Shown one piece after another: positions 4,805 to 5,898 of a DNA stretch of 5,898 bases. Origin of the DNA: Oribacterium sp. (GTDB taxonomy: Bacteria; Bacillota_A; Clostridia; Lachnospirales; Lachnospiraceae); contig JAGAXP010000165.1 of NCBI GenBank assembly GCA_017940955.1, forward strand, positions 1 to 5,898, read 5' to 3'. Under the pieces are notes generated by a model. The model was not told the origin of the DNA, did no database searches, and saw only the letters and a program-made list of their open reading frames with translations. The stretch's first letter is position 1. Each line of letters begins with the position of its first letter. Made by a program: the position numbers and the translations under genes.

Positions 4805-5737
4805 ATGTCCGATGGATTCTATAAAGCAAACTGGCCAAAAGATAGTTTATATATAGATTGTTTTGTTCATGAAGTTGTTAATTTCAGATATCACTGGCAT
4901 CCGGATGATTTTGAAATCAACATCCTTCTGCAGGGACAACAGTATTTTTGCAGAGGAAAAGATAATCACCTGCTTAAAGCAGGTGATGTTGTGGTCGTCA
5001 GTCCAAATGTAGGTCACGCCTCTTATGGCCAGGATAAAAACACTGTTTCTCTTGTAATTCATTTTTCATCAAGTGCGCTTAAGCAAATAGTCCCTAAGGG
5101 AGCCTCTTTATCCTTTGACGCGTGCTGTTCGGATCAGGATAAAAAGAATGATACAAGATATATGAGGCTTAAAGATGCCTGCGCAAGGCTGATACTCACT
5201 ATCAGCGAAAACAAGGAATACTCTTCATATATATCAAAAGCCTATTCCGAGATGATAATCAGTATTCTTTGCGAATGCTTTTCCCCCAGGATAACCTATG
5301 ATGCCCCGGAAATAGATGAAGACACACAAAAAGCCATGAGGGTTATCATGGCCTATATTGAAGAAAACTTCAGAGAAAAAATCTCTCTTGACGATATTGC
5401 ATCCATCACTCAGTACAACAGAACCTACATTTCTACTCTCTTTCACAAAGCTGTGGGAATAACATTTTACGAATATCTTATGAGGGTACGGCTCCAGAAT
5501 GCCATTAAAGACTTATGCACTACTGATGAAAAACTCACAGATATAGCATTGTCCAATGGCTTTTCAGATCTTAAATCCTTTAACAAACGATTTAAGGAAA
5601 TGTTGTCATGCCTTCCTTCTGAGTACAAGCATAAGCTGATGAATGATAATACAAGTATAGTCGCAACCGGAAGAAGGTATCTTCCATGTGATGATCCCAA
5701 CATAATTGTTTCATTAAGGAATTGCTTGCTTATTTGA
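4805..5737 (+). CDS. AraC-family transcriptional regulator with N-terminal cupin sensor domain
   Basis: This 310-residue DNA-binding protein has two domains. Residues about 15-90 form a cupin-type ligand-binding domain: HWHPDDFEINILLQG (30-44) fits the first cupin motif (H30, H32, E37, G44), and GDVVVVSPNVGH (60-71) fits the second, with His71. Residues about 180-275 form the double helix-turn-helix of AraC/XylS proteins, with ISLDDIASITQYNRTYISTLF as the first and LTDIALSNGFSDLKSFNKRF as the second, followed by PSEYK. The usual Gly before this end is Cys269 or its neighbourhood (LSCLPSEYK). A tail of about 35 residues follows the domain, ending 26 bp before the transposon hairpin at 5764. 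The start ATG 4805-4807 has AAAAGGGG 10 nt upstream. It is divergent from the transporter operon and likely controls it in response to the imported carboxylate or sugar acid. The ligand is unknown. Confidence 0.95.
   Translation: MSDGFYKANWPKDSLYIDCFVHEVVNFRYHWHPDDFEINILLQGQQYFCRGKDNHLLKAGDVVVVSPNVGHASYGQDKNTVSLVIHFSSSALKQIVPKGASLSFDACCSDQDKKNDTRYMRLKDACARLILTISENKEYSSYISKAYSEMIISILCECFSPRITYDAPEIDEDTQKAMRVIMAYIEENFREKISLDDIASITQYNRTYISTLFHKAVGITFYEYLMRVRLQNAIKDLCTTDEKLTDIALSNGFSDLKSFNKRFKEMLSCLPSEYKHKLMNDNTSIVATGRRYLPCDDPNIIVSLRNCLLI
4965..4987. repeat. 23-bp near-perfect palindrome inside the regulator coding sequence
   Basis: ATCACCTGCTT (4965-4975) and AAGCAGGTGAT (4977-4987) are perfectly complementary around a single central A. 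It encodes part of the cupin domain around residues 54-61 (NHLLKAGD). As RNA it would form a 9-bp stem with a TTAAA loop. Perfect 11-bp arms are not expected by chance in 6 kb, although the local protein motif is conserved. Function is unknown; an intragenic operator or RNA hairpin is possible. Confidence 0.6.
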
Positions 5738-5763
5738 TTAGATGCCTTAAAAAGTGGAATCAC

Positions 5764-5786
5764 AACCACCCGTCAAACGGGTGGTT
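5764..5786. repeat. IS-type hairpin AACCACCCG/CGGGTGGTT, also a possible terminator of the regulator gene
   Basis: AACCACCCG (5764-5772) pairs perfectly with CGGGTGGTT (5778-5786), with a TCAAA loop. The stem core is the same as the hairpin at 342-360. It lies 26 bp after the regulator stop codon and is followed by TTT on the plus strand, so it may also end that transcript, though the U run is short. Confidence 0.75.
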
Positions 5787-5893
5787 TGCTCTGAGGCTAT
5801 AAGCCTCTGATTACTCAGCCGGCGTCTCAAGGCGCTGGCTTTCACTTTGCTCAAGCCACTATGCGTTTGACTCGTCGCTACCGCTAAAGCGGT
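5764..5893 (-). ncRNA. Candidate IS605-type transposon-end RNA (TnpB omega-RNA-like)
   Basis: Four hairpins lie in series: 5764-5786; GAGGCT (5793-5798) with AGCCTC (5802-5807); AGCCGGCG (5817-5824) with CGCTGGCT (5833-5840, one G-T pair); and ACCGCT (5880-5885) with AGCGGT (5888-5893). No protein reading is convincing here. In IS605-group elements the 3' end of tnpB and the right end encode a structured guide RNA whose last stem sits at the element edge. Read on the minus strand, the series ends with the transposon hairpin, which would place tnpB beyond 5898 and the guide at or just below 5763. The structure is seen directly; the identity is inferred, and it could instead be a left end of another copy. 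Confidence 0.45.
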
Positions 5894-5898
5894 GTTTG

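Larger units (their letters stand above)
5764..5898 (-). mobile_element. End of a second IS200/IS605-family element (rest beyond the window)
   Basis: The hairpin at 5764-5786 shares its AAACCACCCG...CGGGTGG stem with the tnpA element at the other side of the window, and on the minus strand both copies are followed closely by ATTC. No transposase coding sequence is inside the window on this side. The exact boundary probably lies between 5738 and 5764. Confidence 0.55.

Noticed and set aside
5467..5769. 100-residue minus-strand open frame opposite the regulator 3' end
   Set aside because: It is antisense to the helix-turn-helix domain and begins inside the IS hairpin; no family features are visible.
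1..5898. CRISPR array, tRNA, rRNA or phage attachment site
   Set aside because: No regularly spaced repeats, no tRNA-like cloverleaf or rRNA sequence, and no integrase gene were seen.

Overview
The window looks like an accessory locus from a low-to-moderate-GC Firmicute, most likely a Clostridia/Lachnospiraceae-type bacterium. This rests on the AT-rich intergenic DNA, strong AGG/GGGG ribosome binding sites, AAA/GAA/ATA-rich codon use and IS200/IS605-type transposon ends. No rRNA or other taxonomic marker is present, so the assignment is an inference.

Layout. (1) 1-430: the 5' part of an IS200/IS605-family transposase gene (tnpA, minus strand, cut by the window edge), its promoter, an inverted repeat that could hide its ribosome binding site, and subterminal hairpins. 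(2) 438-471: a strong terminator that is symmetrical and may work in both directions. (3) 473-4435: four genes on the minus strand. In transcription order they are an SLC13/ArsB-NhaD-type anion transporter, a galactonate-dehydratase-like enolase-superfamily enzyme, an alpha/beta-hydrolase esterase and a small four-helix membrane protein. The last three genes are almost contiguous, and a 13-bp-stem hairpin separates the transporter from the dehydratase. (4) 4436-4804: a 369-bp AT-rich divergent regulatory region with a perfect 19-bp sequence present twice in opposite orientation. (5) 4805-5737: a divergently transcribed AraC-family regulator with a cupin sensor domain. (6) 5764-5898: a run of four hairpins that looks like the structured end of a second IS200/IS605 element, possibly a TnpB guide (omega) RNA on the minus strand.

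How the genes may work together (inference). The AraC-type protein would sense a small carboxylate or sugar acid and bind the paired 19-bp sites, controlling the transporter operon and perhaps itself. The transporter would import an organic anion. The dehydratase would convert an aldonate-type sugar acid to its 2-keto-3-deoxy derivative. The esterase could remove an acyl group or open a lactone on the same molecule. No 2-keto-3-deoxy-acid kinase or aldolase is present, so the pathway must be completed elsewhere or the substrate is unusual. Both flanks carry the same CCACCCG/CGGGTGG transposon hairpin, so the locus may sit in a mobile or recently rearranged region. None of the protein families is new; the noteworthy points are the gene combination, the paired operators and the transposon-end RNA structures.
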